A stretch of 64,000 nt of DNA. Source: Sinorhizobium arboris LMG 14919. GTDB taxonomy: Bacteria > Pseudomonadota > Alphaproteobacteria > Rhizobiales > Rhizobiaceae. Of the stretch, positions 23,420 to 33,217 are shown piece after piece. A program made the position numbers and the translations under genes. The notes under the pieces are model-generated. The model worked only from the letters and a program-made list of their open reading frames with translations, searched no databases and had not been told where the DNA came from. The DNA lies in NCBI RefSeq assembly GCF_000427465.1, contig NZ_ATYB01000014.1, forward strand, positions 1,449,570 to 1,513,569, written 5' to 3'. How positions within the stretch are numbered: position 1 is the stretch's first letter; each line of letters opens with the position of its first letter.

Positions 23420-23809
23420 TCACTCCGGGTCTTCCTCGGGTGCCGAAAGCGCCGCACCGGGCAGATAGAGCGAAATCGGCCGAATCTCGTATACTGCGGT
23501 CGGGTTGACGCGGCGCAATTCGCGCGCCGTCTCGACAGCGACTTCAAGGCTCGGGCAATCGACCACGTAGAGGCCGAGCAACTGCTCCTTGGTTTCGGCA
23601 AAGGGGCCGTCGATGATCATCCCCTCTCCATCTCCCCGCAATGTCACGGCGTCCCTGGTCGCGCCAAGTCGCGCGGCTGGCCCCAGGCGCTTCGCCCGGA
23701 CGAGGCGATTGTTGACCTGCAGCAGTTCGCCCATCAGCTTGTCATCCTCCTCCCTGGTCCAGGATTCGACGACATTTTCCTCATGATAGGCCAATATGGC
23801 GTAGAACAT
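23420..23809 (-). CDS. YCII-related (DGPF) domain protein
   Basis: A 129-residue protein from the ATG at 23,809 (MFYAILAYHEENVV). It has the DGPF signature IIDGPFAETKEQLLGLYVVDC around residue 66 and conserved ARELRRVNPTAVYEIRPI. The ferredoxin-like YCII fold is found in small enzymes and stress-linked proteins; many DGPF proteins are encoded beside an ECF sigma factor, but none is visible here. Its role is unknown. Confidence 0.85.
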   Translation of the reverse strand: MFYAILAYHEENVVESWTREEDDKLMGELLQVNNRLVRAKRLGPAARLGATRDAVTLRGDGEGMIIDGPFAETKEQLLGLYVVDCPSLEVAVETARELRRVNPTAVYEIRPISLYLPGAALSAPEEDPE

Positions 23810-24033
23810 GGATATCCCCCAAACCCGCATACAGCGCCGGGGCCGGCACCAGGACATGAATGAAACAGTCGCACGGTTGCGAGCGCTCAGCGGGATGAAC
23901 CCTTCCGAGATCGTAACTCACGACCGCGGCGATTAAATCGCTTCTGCTGCACGCGATCAAGCCCAGCGGCTGTCGGGCATGGCCGCCGGGGTGGGTCCGG
24001 CAAGGCGCCTTCGGTACGCCTGGATTCGCCTGC

Positions 24034-24294
24034 TCAAAGCTGTCCGTCGGTCACCTTGGGAGGGACGCGGCCGGTGTGATGGGTCGGATTGTCCGATCCT
24101 GCTCCTTGGGCCGGCTCCTCTCTCTTTGCGGACTGTCCGCTCCTGGCTGGCGGTGCATCAGGGTCTTCGGTGCCGGACTCCGCCGCCTGATCCGGGAGCG
24201 GCCGTGGCTCCATGTCCATTTCTTTCGGCTCCGGTTTCCAGGTGGGGGACGGCATCGGCTGGTCGGTCAGGTCGTCGTATTTGGGATTGCTCAT
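24034..24294 (-). CDS. Small disordered hypothetical protein
   Basis: An 86-residue, strongly hydrophilic protein rich in proline, glutamate and aspartate (MSNPKYDDLTDQPMPSP; SGTEDPDAPPARSG). No hydrophobic core is visible, so it is probably intrinsically disordered. The ATG at 24,294 is preceded by AAAGGAGCGAGC, a good ribosome site, which is the best evidence that the frame is used. Function unknown. Confidence 0.6.
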   Translation of the reverse strand: MSNPKYDDLTDQPMPSPTWKPEPKEMDMEPRPLPDQAAESGTEDPDAPPARSGQSAKREEPAQGAGSDNPTHHTGRVPPKVTDGQL

Positions 24295-24504
24295 GAGCTC
24301 GCTCCTTTCCGGTTTCGCCAGTTCAACCCCGCACATTTCTGAAGGTTCCTCTTGGGCCCGGCGCGCCATTTCGACAGCCGGCAAACGCACTGCGCGGAAA
24401 AATTCTCGCAACCCCTGATTCGCCAGGGGTTCAATCGCTGTGCGTCGGTGGCAAGGTAGTGCAGGGCTTAACACTGCATCCTTACATTTGCGACGGAGGG
24501 TGGC

Positions 24505-24744
24505 GTGCGTTCACTGCAGGCGTTCGGCGGCCTCGCCTTGCTTCCCGAAGACCTCGACGTGCTGCAGCGCGTGTTCGACACGTTGTGCCGCGAATATCGA
24601 TGGCCGCGCGACAGCGCGCAGGCGCAGCGGTTGGGGAGGATGCTGATCCGAGGGTTTCAGACCGGCACGAGAGACGAGGAACTTCTTCTGCGAGCAGGGC
24701 AAGCCTTCGTCAGTCAGGCGCACCCGCAGAAGAGAATGGCCTGA
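24505..24744 (+). CDS. Small hypothetical protein
   Basis: A 79-residue protein starting with GTG at 24,505 behind GGAGGG. The composition is that of a helical protein: LLPEDLDVLQRVFDTLCREY, then RLGRMLIRGFQTGTRDEELLL. The pattern LPEDLD-x2-QRVFD with a later DEELL recurs in small rhizobial proteins of unknown function as far as I recall. It stands alone. Confidence 0.65.
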   Translation: MRSLQAFGGLALLPEDLDVLQRVFDTLCREYRWPRDSAQAQRLGRMLIRGFQTGTRDEELLLRAGQAFVSQAHPQKRMA

Positions 24745-24789
24745 CCAAGAAGCTCATCCGACGGCGCGGAGCCGGCCCTGGATACCGGC

Positions 24790-25008
24790 TCAATGATAGT
24801 AGAAACAGTCGCAGTCGGCTTTAAGCGCGTCTTCGCCCCTCCACACCCTGACCGCCAGCTTCGACGACTCGCCGCTCTCTTCAAGCCGCAATCCCAACAG
24901 CGAAATCGCCGCTGCCTTGGGATTGGGCGCGTCGACTTCGATAACCGATCCGACCTGGTGAACGCCCTGCCGCGCAGTCCAGGTGAAGATCTGAACATTG
25001 TAGTGCAT
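24790..25008 (-). CDS. Small hypothetical protein
   Basis: A 72-residue protein from the ATG at 25,008 (MHYNVQIFTWTARQG), preferred over a start 13 codons upstream. The pattern of alternating beta strands and one helix (NPKAAAISLLGLRLEE; LAVRVWRG) and the C-terminal DCDCFYYH suggest a compact alpha/beta fold. No family is recognised. It lies downstream of the DUF2188-like gene on the same strand, 86 bases away. Confidence 0.6.
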   Translation of the reverse strand: MHYNVQIFTWTARQGVHQVGSVIEVDAPNPKAAAISLLGLRLEESGESSKLAVRVWRGEDALKADCDCFYYH

Positions 25009-25094
25009 GAAAATTCTCCGTCGCTCAGTGGCCTCGGGGGACCGCATGACCGAGGACTGCTGCGTGAAGGCAATTTGCCCTCAACACAACATCT

Positions 25095-25337
25095 TCAGCC
25101 ATCCTCTACGGTTGCTTCCGGTCGATCCCCGCCGTCGGCATGTTCGAAATGCCAGTTTCCCTTCTCATCCTGGAAGCTGATTTCCTCGTCGTCGCCGCCG
25201 ACCTGCTGTTCGGCAGCTGCTGCCTTTGCGGCCGCTAGCGCCATCTCGCGACTGGGAAAGGGCTCTGAATATGCGTCGGCTGCCTTGTAAGCCCAACCTC
25301 CATCGTGTGGAACGATGAAATAAGTGATACGCACCAT
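25095..25337 (-). CDS. DUF2188-like small protein
   Basis: An 80-residue protein with the layout of DUF2188: YFIVPHDGGWAYKAADAYSEPF, then SREMALAAAKAAAAEQ, then ISFQDEKGNWHFEHA. Such proteins are short beta-helix-beta units of unknown function, often duplicated in soil bacteria. The ATG at 25,337 begins MVRITYF. It probably shares a transcript with the small gene at 24,790-25,008. Confidence 0.7.
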   Translation of the reverse strand: MVRITYFIVPHDGGWAYKAADAYSEPFPSREMALAAAKAAAAEQQVGGDDEEISFQDEKGNWHFEHADGGDRPEATVEDG

Positions 25338-25726
25338 CCTTCACTCCCAAAGATATTCAAGGACAGTCCCTGCCCCCGACGGGCCGCGCGGCGCGGCCCC
25401 TTGTGCTCCTCCTTGCCGCTGCATGCTTGAATCGAAGTCGGCCAAAAAAGACATGCAGCCATTCAAAGTGCTGCAGCGACCCTACGTGCCTGAAAGGACA
25501 CACGGCGCTGTCGGGCATTTTTGATGCCGGATACTGGGATGTTAACACAAAATTGCCCCATTGGGACAGATTTGCGAAAGGACTACCGACGGGTTTCCGT
25601 CATCAAGTGCGTGATCTTCCAATGAGTGAGAACAGGTTGCGGGCAGACCGCGCATGCTTCCTCCACCCGGTCCAAGAACAACGCGCGGCTCGCTCCGGAG
25701 CCGCGCGCGAAGGTTGAATGCAGCTG
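25338..25726. other. Intergenic stretch holding the wrbA terminator
   Basis: About 390 bases between the DUF2188-like gene and wrbA, both on the minus strand. Apart from the hairpin at 25,682-25,707 I see no supported gene. The promoter of the DUF2188-like gene should lie here. Confidence 0.45.
25682..25707 (-). terminator. Hairpin downstream of wrbA
   Basis: CGCGCGGCTC and GAGCCGCGCG form a perfect 10-bp stem with a six-base loop, 20 bases past the wrbA stop. On the minus strand TTGTTCTT follows. Confidence 0.65.
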
Positions 25727-26326
25727 TCAGCCTGCAAGCTTTGAGGCAATCCGCGCGACATGTGCTCCCTGGAAACGGGCTGCTTCGAGCTCGACCGCAG
25801 ATGGTTGGCGCGAACCGTCGCCGCCCGTGATCGTCGAGGCGCCATAGGGCGATCCGCCCTTGACCTCCTCAACGCCCATCTGGCCCTGGAAGGCATAAGG
25901 AAGACCGACGACGACCATGCCGTGATGCATCATCGTGGGGATGAGACCGAGAATGGTCGATTCCTGGCCGCCGTGCTGGGTCGCCGACGAGGTGAAGGCG
26001 GAGCCCACCTTGCCGACAAGCTTCCCTTTTGCCCAAAGGCCGCCGGTCTGGTCGATAAAGTTGCGCAATTGCGAAGCGACGGTCCCGTAGCGGGTGCCCG
26101 CGCCAAAGATGATCGCGTCGTAATCCGCCAGTTCCTCGACCGTTGCGACCGGCGCCGGCTGGTCGAGCTTGAAATGCGAAGCTTTCGCCACTTCCTCCGG
26201 CACGAGTTCAGGGACGCGCTTAACGACCACTTCGGCTCCGGCCGATTTCGCACCTTCCGCGACTGCATAGGCCATCGTCTCGATATGCCCATAGGCCGAA
26301 TAGTAAAGAACCAGTACTCTAGCCAA
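25727..26326 (-). CDS. wrbA: NAD(P)H:quinone oxidoreductase, WrbA type
   Basis: A 199-residue flavodoxin-like protein. The FMN phosphate-binding stretch is [19 protein letters not shown], and the family motifs [32 protein letters not shown] and GSPYGASTI are intact. WrbA enzymes are tetrameric FMN proteins that reduce quinones by two electrons and protect against oxidative stress. Monocistronic by the look of the flanks. Confidence 0.94.
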   Translation of the reverse strand: MARVLVLYYSAYGHIETMAYAVAEGAKSAGAEVVVKRVPELVPEEVAKASHFKLDQPAPVATVEELADYDAIIFGAGTRYGTVASQLRNFIDQTGGLWAKGKLVGKVGSAFTSSATQHGGQESTILGLIPTMMHHGMVVVGLPYAFQGQMGVEEVKGGSPYGASTITGGDGSRQPSAVELEAARFQGAHVARIASKLAG

Positions 26327-26488
26327 AACGATACTCCTTCCTGTCCGGCAATTCCGCTTGATCGCCGCGGCGGGCAGGATTTATCAAAACGCACAGCGCT
26401 GCCAGCGCGGGGACGGTCGACAGACTGTTCAGCTTTCTTTAACAATGACGTGATCGCGTTCCGCGATCCGAGTACGACCGGAGCACCA

Positions 26489-27250
26489 ATGACCAGCCCA
26501 ACGATCGTCACCGCCGCCATGCTCGCCATCGGCGACGAGCTTCTCTCCGGGCGGACAAAGGACAAGAACATCGGTCATCTTGCCGACATGCTGACGATGG
26601 TCGGCATCGACCTGCGCGAGGTGCGCATCGTTGCCGACGACGCGGACGCAATCGTGGAGGCGGTCAATGCCCTGCGCAGCCGCTACCACCATGTGTTCAC
26701 TTCCGGCGGGATCGGTCCGACCCATGATGATATTACGGCCGATGCGATTTCTAAGGCCTTCGGCGTCGAGTGCATCCATGAGCCGAAGGCAATGGAACTG
26801 CTTGCCGCGATGTACGAGCGCCGCGGCATCGAGTTCACCGAGGCGCGCAAGCGGATGGCCCGCATGCCTGATGGCGCGACCCACATTCCCAATCCGGTGT
26901 CGACCGCGCCCGGCTTCGCCATCGAAAACGTCTACGTCATGGCCGGTGTGCCCCAGGTGTTCCAGGCGATGCTCGACGCCTTGCTGCCGAGCCTCGAGAC
27001 GGGCACGCCCGTTCAGTCACGTACGGTTCGCTCCCCCTATGGCGAGGGCGACATCGGGGCGCCGCTGACCCAGGTGCAAAAGAACCATCCCGAGACGAGC
27101 ATCGGCTCCTATCCGAAATTCGACGGCAAGAGTTTCTCGACCGACATCATTATCCGGGCCCGCGATGCCGCAGTGCTTGCGGCCGCAGAAACGGAAGTGA
27201 TTGCGATGATCGAAGCGATCGGCCGCTCGCGAGGGAAAAGCGGGCCATGA
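26489..27250 (+). CDS. CinA N-terminal-type protein (MoaB/Mog molybdopterin-binding fold)
   Basis: A 253-residue protein with TAAMLAIGDELLSGRTKDKN at the start, VFTSGGIGPTHDDITADAI and the C-terminal GVPQVFQAMLDALLP: the COG1058 domain that forms the N-terminal half of CinA. The C-terminal CinA nicotinamide-nucleotide amidase domain is absent, as in many alphaproteobacteria where it is a separate gene. The COG1058 domain has ADP-ribose pyrophosphatase activity in characterised homologues. It overlaps a tiny downstream frame by ATGA. Confidence 0.88.
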   Translation: MTSPTIVTAAMLAIGDELLSGRTKDKNIGHLADMLTMVGIDLREVRIVADDADAIVEAVNALRSRYHHVFTSGGIGPTHDDITADAISKAFGVECIHEPKAMELLAAMYERRGIEFTEARKRMARMPDGATHIPNPVSTAPGFAIENVYVMAGVPQVFQAMLDALLPSLETGTPVQSRTVRSPYGEGDIGAPLTQVQKNHPETSIGSYPKFDGKSFSTDIIIRARDAAVLAAAETEVIAMIEAIGRSRGKSGP

Positions 27251-27345
27251 ATTCCGCGGCGGCGAAATCCTTGCGAATCGCGCTATTCGCGGCCGGACTG
27301 GCTCTTGCACTTTCGGCTTCATTGCCGCTATTGCATCAGGCATGA
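27247..27345 (+). CDS. Possible 32-residue membrane microprotein
   Basis: The ATG overlaps the preceding stop codon as ATGA (27,247-27,250), suggesting translational coupling. The product has a basic n-region (SAAAKSLR) and one hydrophobic segment (IALFAAGLALALSASLPLL), ending HQA. It could be a single-span membrane peptide or chance. It lies between the CinA-type gene and gpt. Confidence 0.35.
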   Translation: MNSAAAKSLRIALFAAGLALALSASLPLLHQA

Positions 27346-27417
27346 ATACGTGTCGGCGGGTTGACCGCCGGTTTGCAGCAACCTTATCGCCGACAGCGCA
27401 AGAAGCCGGAGTCCGCC

Positions 27418-27915
27418 ATGTCTCTTCCCGAGAAAGCCTTTCCTGTATCCTGGGATCAGTTCCACCGCGACGCCCGCGCCCTGGCCTGGCGGCTGGCGGA
27501 CAACGGACAGGATTGGCGCGCGATGGTCTGCATCACGCGCGGCGGCCTCGTTCCGGCCGCGATCGTCAGCCGTGAGCTCAACATCCGGATGATCGAAACG
27601 GTCTGCATCGCCTCCTATCACGACTACGATACGCAGGGTCAGATGAAGGTGCTTAAGAGCATCTCGCCGGAGATCGCGAAGGATGGAGGCGAAGGCGTTC
27701 TCATCGTCGACGACCTGACCGACACCGGCAAGACGGCCGCCGAGGTTCGCGCGATGTTGCCGAAGGCGCACTTCGCTGCGGTCTACGCGAAGCCGAAAGG
27801 TCGCCCGCTTGTCGATACTTTCGTTACCGAAGTCAGCCAGGATACCTGGATCTACTTCCCCTGGGACCTGGGTTTCGCCTACCAGGAGCCGATCGCCAAG
27901 GGTACGCGCGGCTAA
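27418..27915 (+). CDS. gpt: Xanthine phosphoribosyltransferase
   Basis: A 165-residue type I phosphoribosyltransferase. The PRPP-binding loop is [14 protein letters not shown], the ITRGGLVPA and IASYHDYD segments match Gpt, and the C-terminal [10 protein letters not shown] is the purine-binding hood. It salvages xanthine and guanine to nucleotides. ATG 27,418 ([10 protein letters not shown]) gives the family length. Confidence 0.93.
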   Translation: MSLPEKAFPVSWDQFHRDARALAWRLADNGQDWRAMVCITRGGLVPAAIVSRELNIRMIETVCIASYHDYDTQGQMKVLKSISPEIAKDGGEGVLIVDDLTDTGKTAAEVRAMLPKAHFAAVYAKPKGRPLVDTFVTEVSQDTWIYFPWDLGFAYQEPIAKGTRG

Positions 27916-28036
27916 CGAGGGTACGCGCGGTTGAAACGAATAGCAGCGTTCTTCGTTCGCCGACTGGATGCACGGCGCTCTCACCTTCTGGACCACGCGT
28001 TTCCGGACGGAGCCGTGACGCACTTTTCCGGCAGCC

Positions 28037-29521
28037 CTAGGTATTGTTTCCAAGCGGCGCGATGTTTTCGACAAGGCTCTCTGCCGTCGCCGTCCGACCG
28101 GCGCCGACGCCCGCTTCGCTATGGCGCCAGACTGCGGCGGCTGCCGCCTCGAAAGCGGGCATGCCCTGCGCCAGATGAGCGCCGATGATTCCCGCAAGCA
28201 CGTCCCCGGAACCTGCCGTCGCAAGCCAGGGCGGCGCATTGACGTTGACGGCGGCCCGGCCGGACGGCGCCGCGATAACCGTATCCGGACCCTTGTAGAC
28301 GATTACGGCATGGCTGAGCTTTGCTGCGGCCTGAGCCTTCTCGATCTTGGACAGCGTGACATCCGCTGCGATATCGGGAAAGAGGCGGGCGAACTCCCCT
28401 TCGTGCGGTGTCATCACCACTTCGCCGCCCTCTGCCGCGATCGTGTCGAAGAGCCGCTCCCTGCCGTCCCGAAACGAACTTATCCCGTCGGCATCGAGCA
28501 CCAGGGCCCGGCCGCAGAGCATGAGCACGAAGTCCCGTGCCTTCGCACCGACGCCGAAACCAGGACCGAGAACGAAGGCATTCAGCCGTCTGTCCTTGAG
28601 CCAGGCGGCAAGCCCGGCCGCATCGCTGACTTCCTTGAGCATGACGGCAGTGAGGTGAGACGCATTGACGGCGAGCGCCTCCGCCGGAGAGGCAAGCGTC
28701 ACCAGCCCCGCACCGGCGCGCAGGCCCGCGGCCGCCGACAGCCGCGCGGCCCCGGTCGACACCGGTCCACCGCAAAGCACGGCGAGATGGCCGCGTTTGT
28801 ATTTGTGGGTCGCGGGATCGAGCGCGCCGACGTATTGCTCCCAGAGCGCGGGTGTATTGACGTGCAAGTGTCCGGCTCTGGCGGCAACGATCCTCGCCGG
28901 GATGCCTATATCGAAGATTTCGAGCGTACCGCAGCGGGCGCGACCCGGCATCAGCAGATGGCCGGGCTTGGCTGCCATGAACGTCACCGTATGGGCGGCA
29001 ACGAAGCTCGAGCCGCGGATTTCGCCAGTCCGTCCGTCTATGCCGGATGGCAGGTCCACGGCGACGACCGGTACTTTGCTTGCATTCACCCGATCAATGA
29101 CAGCCCTCGCCTGCTCCGGCACATCGCGGGCAAGCCCTGCCCCAAAAAGCGCATCGATGACGATGTCACCCGGTTGCGGCATGTAGGCGTCGAGGGAACC
29201 GGCCGCCTGCGCAAAGGCATCGCGCGCCAGCGCCGCGTCGCCCTTCAGCATGGCTGCGTCGCCGAGCGCAAACACCGCGACGCTTGCGCCGCTTGCGGCG
29301 AGCGCGGCTGCGGCGACGTAACCGTCGCCGCCATTATTGCCCGGACCGCAAAGCACGGCAAAGCGCAAGGCCCCCGGATAAAGCCGCAAGCCGGCGGCCG
29401 CTACGGCCGTCCCCGCCGAGCGCATGAGCGAGAAGCTGTCGATCCCCGAATGCGCGGCATCCTTGTCGACCTCTGTCATTTCCGCCGGGGTCACGAGGAT
29501 AGTCGAAAGTGCTTGAGGCAT
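28037..29521 (-). CDS. nnrDE: Bifunctional NAD(P)H-hydrate epimerase / ADP-dependent dehydratase
   Basis: A 494-residue fusion. The N-terminal YjeF epimerase domain (about 1-215) has AVLCGPGNNGGDGYVAA and VVAVDLPSGIDG. The C-terminal carbohydrate-kinase-like dehydratase domain has AVLCGGPVSTGAARL, VMTPHEGEFARLFP and the signature ATAGSGDVLAGIIGA. Together they repair hydrated NADH and NADPH. The gene faces gpt and is divergent from glnB. Confidence 0.94.
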   Translation of the reverse strand: MPQALSTILVTPAEMTEVDKDAAHSGIDSFSLMRSAGTAVAAAGLRLYPGALRFAVLCGPGNNGGDGYVAAAALAASGASVAVFALGDAAMLKGDAALARDAFAQAAGSLDAYMPQPGDIVIDALFGAGLARDVPEQARAVIDRVNASKVPVVAVDLPSGIDGRTGEIRGSSFVAAHTVTFMAAKPGHLLMPGRARCGTLEIFDIGIPARIVAARAGHLHVNTPALWEQYVGALDPATHKYKRGHLAVLCGGPVSTGAARLSAAAGLRAGAGLVTLASPAEALAVNASHLTAVMLKEVSDAAGLAAWLKDRRLNAFVLGPGFGVGAKARDFVLMLCGRALVLDADGISSFRDGRERLFDTIAAEGGEVVMTPHEGEFARLFPDIAADVTLSKIEKAQAAAKLSHAVIVYKGPDTVIAAPSGRAAVNVNAPPWLATAGSGDVLAGIIGAHLAQGMPAFEAAAAAVWRHSEAGVGAGRTATAESLVENIAPLGNNT

Positions 29522-29790
29522 GGAGCCAATCTAAGCGCGACAGAAAGCGCATGACAAGGGCAGCGCTGAGGGAAAAGGAACGTCTAAATAATGTGCATTT
29601 GCACACAATACGTGCTCAAATAACATGCTTCGAGTGCGAAACAGCGGCGCTTCTGCGTCGTGCGCTGGTATCGAACGCCGAAACTTCATAAAAAATAGGC
29701 AGACTGCCATTGCGAAAGCCACGGCCCCATCGGCACCTATCGCGTTAATGCTGGATATTTCGCAATCTGTGCGTCATGCCTCTACAAAAG

Positions 29791-29806
29791 TGGCACGCTA
29801 CGTGCA
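29791..29806 (+). promoter_or_regulatory. Sigma-54 promoter of glnBA
   Basis: TGGCACG, four bases, GTGCA: the -24/-12 elements match TGGCACG-N4-TTGCW at all but one base. It ends 60 bases before the glnB ATG. Nitrogen-limited activation by NtrC is known for glnBA in rhizobia. Confidence 0.82.
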
Positions 29807-29809
29807 TAG

Positions 29810-30205
<396 letters not shown>

Positions 30206-30289
30206 TCGCGCCGCCTGGCAATTTCACCTCATCCGGGGGCCGTCCGGCCCCATTTTCCATCCTCGTCATCACACAGGGAATTGCAACAA

Positions 30290-31699
30290 ATGACGACTGC
30301 GAATGAAGTTCTGAAGCAGATCAAGGAAAACGACGTCAAGTTCGTCGACCTGCGCTTTACCGACCCTAAAGGCAAGCTGCAGCATGTGACGATGGATGTC
30401 GTCTGCGTCGACGAGGACATGTTCGCCGATGGCGTCATGTTCGACGGTTCCTCGATTGCCGGCTGGAAGGCAATCAACGAATCCGACATGGTGCTGATGC
30501 CCGATCCGGAAACGGCGCACATGGACCCGTTCTTCGCCCAGTCCACCATGGTCATCTTCTGCGACATTCTCGATCCGGTTTCGGGCGAAGCCTATAACCG
30601 AGATCCGCGCGGTACGGCCAAGAAGGCAGAAGCCTACCTCAAGGCCTCCGGCATCGGCGACACGGTGTTCGTAGGTCCGGAGGCAGAATTCTTCGTCTTC
30701 GACGACGTCAAGTACAAGGCCGATCCGTACAACACCGGCTTCAAGCTCGATTGCTCCGAACTGCCGTCCAACGACGACACGGACTACGAGACCGGCAACC
30801 TCGGCCACCGCCCCCGCGTCAAGGGCGGCTATTTCCCGGTTCCGCCGGTCGACAGCAGTCAGGACATGCGCTCCGAGATGCTCACCGTCCTGTCCGAAAT
30901 GGGCGTCACGGTCGAAAAGCATCACCACGAAGTGGCCGCGGCGCAGCATGAGCTCGGCGTGAAGTTCGACGCGCTGGTCCGCAACGCGGACAAGATGCAG
31001 ATCTACAAATATGTCGTGCACCAGGTCGCAAATGCCTATGGTAAGACCGCCACCTTCATGCCGAAGCCGGTCTTCGGCGATAACGGATCTGGCATGCACG
31101 TGCATCTGTCGATCTGGAAGGACGGCAAGCCGACTTTTGCCGGCGACGAGTATGCCGGTCTTTCCGAAACGTGCCTCTACTTCATCGGCGGCATCATCAA
31201 GCATGCCAAGGCCCTGAACGCCTTCACCAATCCGTCGACGAACTCCTACAAGCGTCTCGTTCCGGGTTATGAAGCACCGGTTCTGCTCGCCTATTCCGCC
31301 CGCAACCGCTCGGCCTCCTGCCGCATTCCGTTCGGTACCAATCCGAAGGCAAAGCGCGTCGAAGTCCGCTTCCCGGATCCGACGGCAAACCCCTACCTCG
31401 CCTTTGCCGCGATGCTGATGGCCGGCCTCGACGGTATCAAGAACAAGCTTCACCCGGGCAAGGCCATGGACAAGGACCTCTATGACCTGCCGCCGAAGGA
31501 ACTGAAGAAGATCCCGACGGTCTGCGGCAGCCTGCGGGAAGCGCTCGAAAGCCTCGACAAGGACCGCAAGTTCCTGACCGCCGGCGGCGTTTTCGACGAC
31601 GACCAGATCGACTCCTTCATCGAACTGAAGATGCAGGAAGTCATGCGGTTCGAAATGACGCCGCATCCGGTCGAGTTCGACATGTATTATTCCGTGTGA
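30290..31699 (+). CDS. glnA: Glutamine synthetase type I
   Basis: A 469-residue GSI-beta enzyme from ATG 30,290 ([14 protein letters not shown]). [11 protein letters not shown], the metal-binding [38 protein letters not shown] and the latch-loop NRSASCRIP are all present. Tyr398 in [10 protein letters not shown] is the adenylylation site of GlnE. It fixes ammonium onto glutamate in the cytoplasm as a dodecamer. It is co-transcribed with glnB and followed by a terminator hairpin. Confidence 0.98.
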   Translation: MTTANEVLKQIKENDVKFVDLRFTDPKGKLQHVTMDVVCVDEDMFADGVMFDGSSIAGWKAINESDMVLMPDPETAHMDPFFAQSTMVIFCDILDPVSGEAYNRDPRGTAKKAEAYLKASGIGDTVFVGPEAEFFVFDDVKYKADPYNTGFKLDCSELPSNDDTDYETGNLGHRPRVKGGYFPVPPVDSSQDMRSEMLTVLSEMGVTVEKHHHEVAAAQHELGVKFDALVRNADKMQIYKYVVHQVANAYGKTATFMPKPVFGDNGSGMHVHLSIWKDGKPTFAGDEYAGLSETCLYFIGGIIKHAKALNAFTNPSTNSYKRLVPGYEAPVLLAYSARNRSASCRIPFGTNPKAKRVEVRFPDPTANPYLAFAAMLMAGLDGIKNKLHPGKAMDKDLYDLPPKELKKIPTVCGSLREALESLDKDRKFLTAGGVFDDDQIDSFIELKMQEVMRFEMTPHPVEFDMYYSV

Positions 31700-31750
31700 T
31701 GACGGTGCGGACAGTCCCCTCAGGTCCTGTCCATGTAAGATGAAACGAGG

Positions 31751-31780
31751 AAGGCGGGTTTCATCGAAGCCCGCCTTTAT
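31751..31780 (+). terminator. Rho-independent terminator of glnBA
   Basis: AAGGCGGG and CCCGCCTT form an 8-bp stem around an 11-base loop, followed by TATTC. It lies 52 bases after the glnA stop. Confidence 0.75.
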
Positions 31781-31880
31781 TCAATTCGATGCCGATGGAA
31801 GGTGCGCCGCCGGATGGGCGCACCTCTTGATGTTCCATATGCGACAACCCAGATAACTGTCTGAAAGGATGTGTTGCGTC

Positions 31881-32210
31881 ATGAAACAAAGAAACGCCAA
31901 ATTTGAGATCGGACAGGTGGTTCGCCATCGGATGTTCCCGTTCCGCGGCGTCATCTTCGACGTCGACCCGGAATATGCGAACACCGAAGAGTGGTGGAAT
32001 GCGATTCCGCAGGAGATCAGGCCCGAAAAGGACCAGCCCTTCTATCACCTGTTCGCGGAAAACGACGAAAGCGAATACGTCGCCTATGTTTCGGAACAGA
32101 ACCTCGTTTCCGACGACAGCGACAGGCCGGTCCGCCACCCCCAGGTAGATGCCTTGTTCGAAAGGGCCGACGCCGGGCACTACAAGCCCAAGGCCATTTA
32201 TCAACACTGA
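31881..32210 (+). CDS. hspQ: Heat shock protein HspQ
   Basis: A 109-residue protein with HspQ/YccV hallmarks: KFEIGQVVRHRMFPFRGVIFDVDPEY, QPFYHLFAEND, YVAYVSEQNL and the histidine/proline region VRHPQVDALF. HspQ binds hemimethylated DNA and acts as a specificity enhancer of Lon in enterobacteria. The ATG at 31,881 is chosen because AAAGGA at 31,864-31,869 fits it; an ATG at 31,869 has no ribosome site. Confidence 0.93.
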   Translation: MKQRNAKFEIGQVVRHRMFPFRGVIFDVDPEYANTEEWWNAIPQEIRPEKDQPFYHLFAENDESEYVAYVSEQNLVSDDSDRPVRHPQVDALFERADAGHYKPKAIYQH

Positions 32211-32428
32211 TACAAATCGCGCCTCACGGTAATCCCCGGGTTTGCCCCTCGGATCTCATTCGTGGGCTTGACCCGGGGAACCATGCGCGAGCCGCTGAAA
32301 ATCGAAACAGGCGGGGTTACACCCAGTCCCTGCACGTCCGCCGCACCATCCACATAGTATAACGCAGCTGGACGCTTGCGCGTGGATCAGAAGGCGGAGG
32401 ATCACGACCGGGCAGGCTTTGGATTGCT

Positions 32429-33208
32429 CTACCGGCCAACCCGAATCTGCAGATAAGGCGCTTCCGCGCTGCTGGACCGGATGAACTCGCCCCGAACGTT
32501 GAACGTCGCTTCGAGAAGACCGGTGAGGCTCAGCGCCATCGGTGAGCCTTCGAACACCAGCTTCCCTGCAGACAGAAGCGCAATTCTGTCGGCAATGGCC
32601 ATGGCGTGATTGAGGTCGTGGATCGCGATGATCACGGTAACGCCGCGTTCACGGCTGAGCCGGGAAATGAGTTCCAGTATTTCAACCTGATGACCGATGT
32701 CGAGGAACGACGTGGGTTCATCCAGAACAAGAATGCCGCTTTCCTGAGCAAGCGCGGCAGCAATCCATGCGCGCTGGCGTTCGCCGCCGGACAATTCCTT
32801 CAGTCCGCGGTTGGCGAGGTCCCCGAGCCCGGTGCTTTCGAGCGCCCATTCGACGACTGCGCGATCTTCACCGCGAAAGCTCTGAAACAGTCCGACATGG
32901 GCAAAACGCCCTTGGCGAACCAGTTGCTCCACGCTCATCTCGTCCGGCGCGTAAGGCGCCTGCGGCAGGAAAGACAGCCGCTTGGCGAGACTCCGCCTTT
33001 TCCATGACCTCATTTCCCGCCCGTCCAGAACCACTTCTCCCTCGTCGGGGCTCGTCAGGCCGGCGAGCGCATGCAGTGCCGTGCTCTTGCCTGACCCGTT
33101 CGGTCCGATCAGCGCCACGATCTCCCCCGGCGAGAACCCGAGCGAAAAAGCCTCGAGAGCGCGGTGCGTACCGTATTTCACGCCGACATCAGTTGCTTTC
33201 AGGATCAT
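32429..33208 (-). CDS. Iron-siderophore ABC transporter, ATP-binding protein
   Basis: A 259-residue ABC ATPase of the FecE/FhuC class. Walker A is GPNGSGKS at residues 35-42, the signature is LSGGERQRAWIAAAL, Walker B is GILVLDEPTSFLD and the H-loop is AIHDLNHAMAIAD. It powers import through the two permeases encoded immediately upstream. It is the last gene of a four-gene operon, nine bases after the permease. Confidence 0.93.
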   Translation of the reverse strand: MILKATDVGVKYGTHRALEAFSLGFSPGEIVALIGPNGSGKSTALHALAGLTSPDEGEVVLDGREMRSWKRRSLAKRLSFLPQAPYAPDEMSVEQLVRQGRFAHVGLFQSFRGEDRAVVEWALESTGLGDLANRGLKELSGGERQRAWIAAALAQESGILVLDEPTSFLDIGHQVEILELISRLSRERGVTVIIAIHDLNHAMAIADRIALLSAGKLVFEGSPMALSLTGLLEATFNVRGEFIRSSSAEAPYLQIRVGR

Positions 33209-33217
33209 CGGTTTGCC

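Noticed and set aside
29592..29605. TGTGCA-TT-TGCACA palindrome upstream of glnB as an NtrC site
   Set aside because: NtrC sites have GCAC to the left and GTGC to the right with wider spacing; this has the reverse order and a two-base centre.
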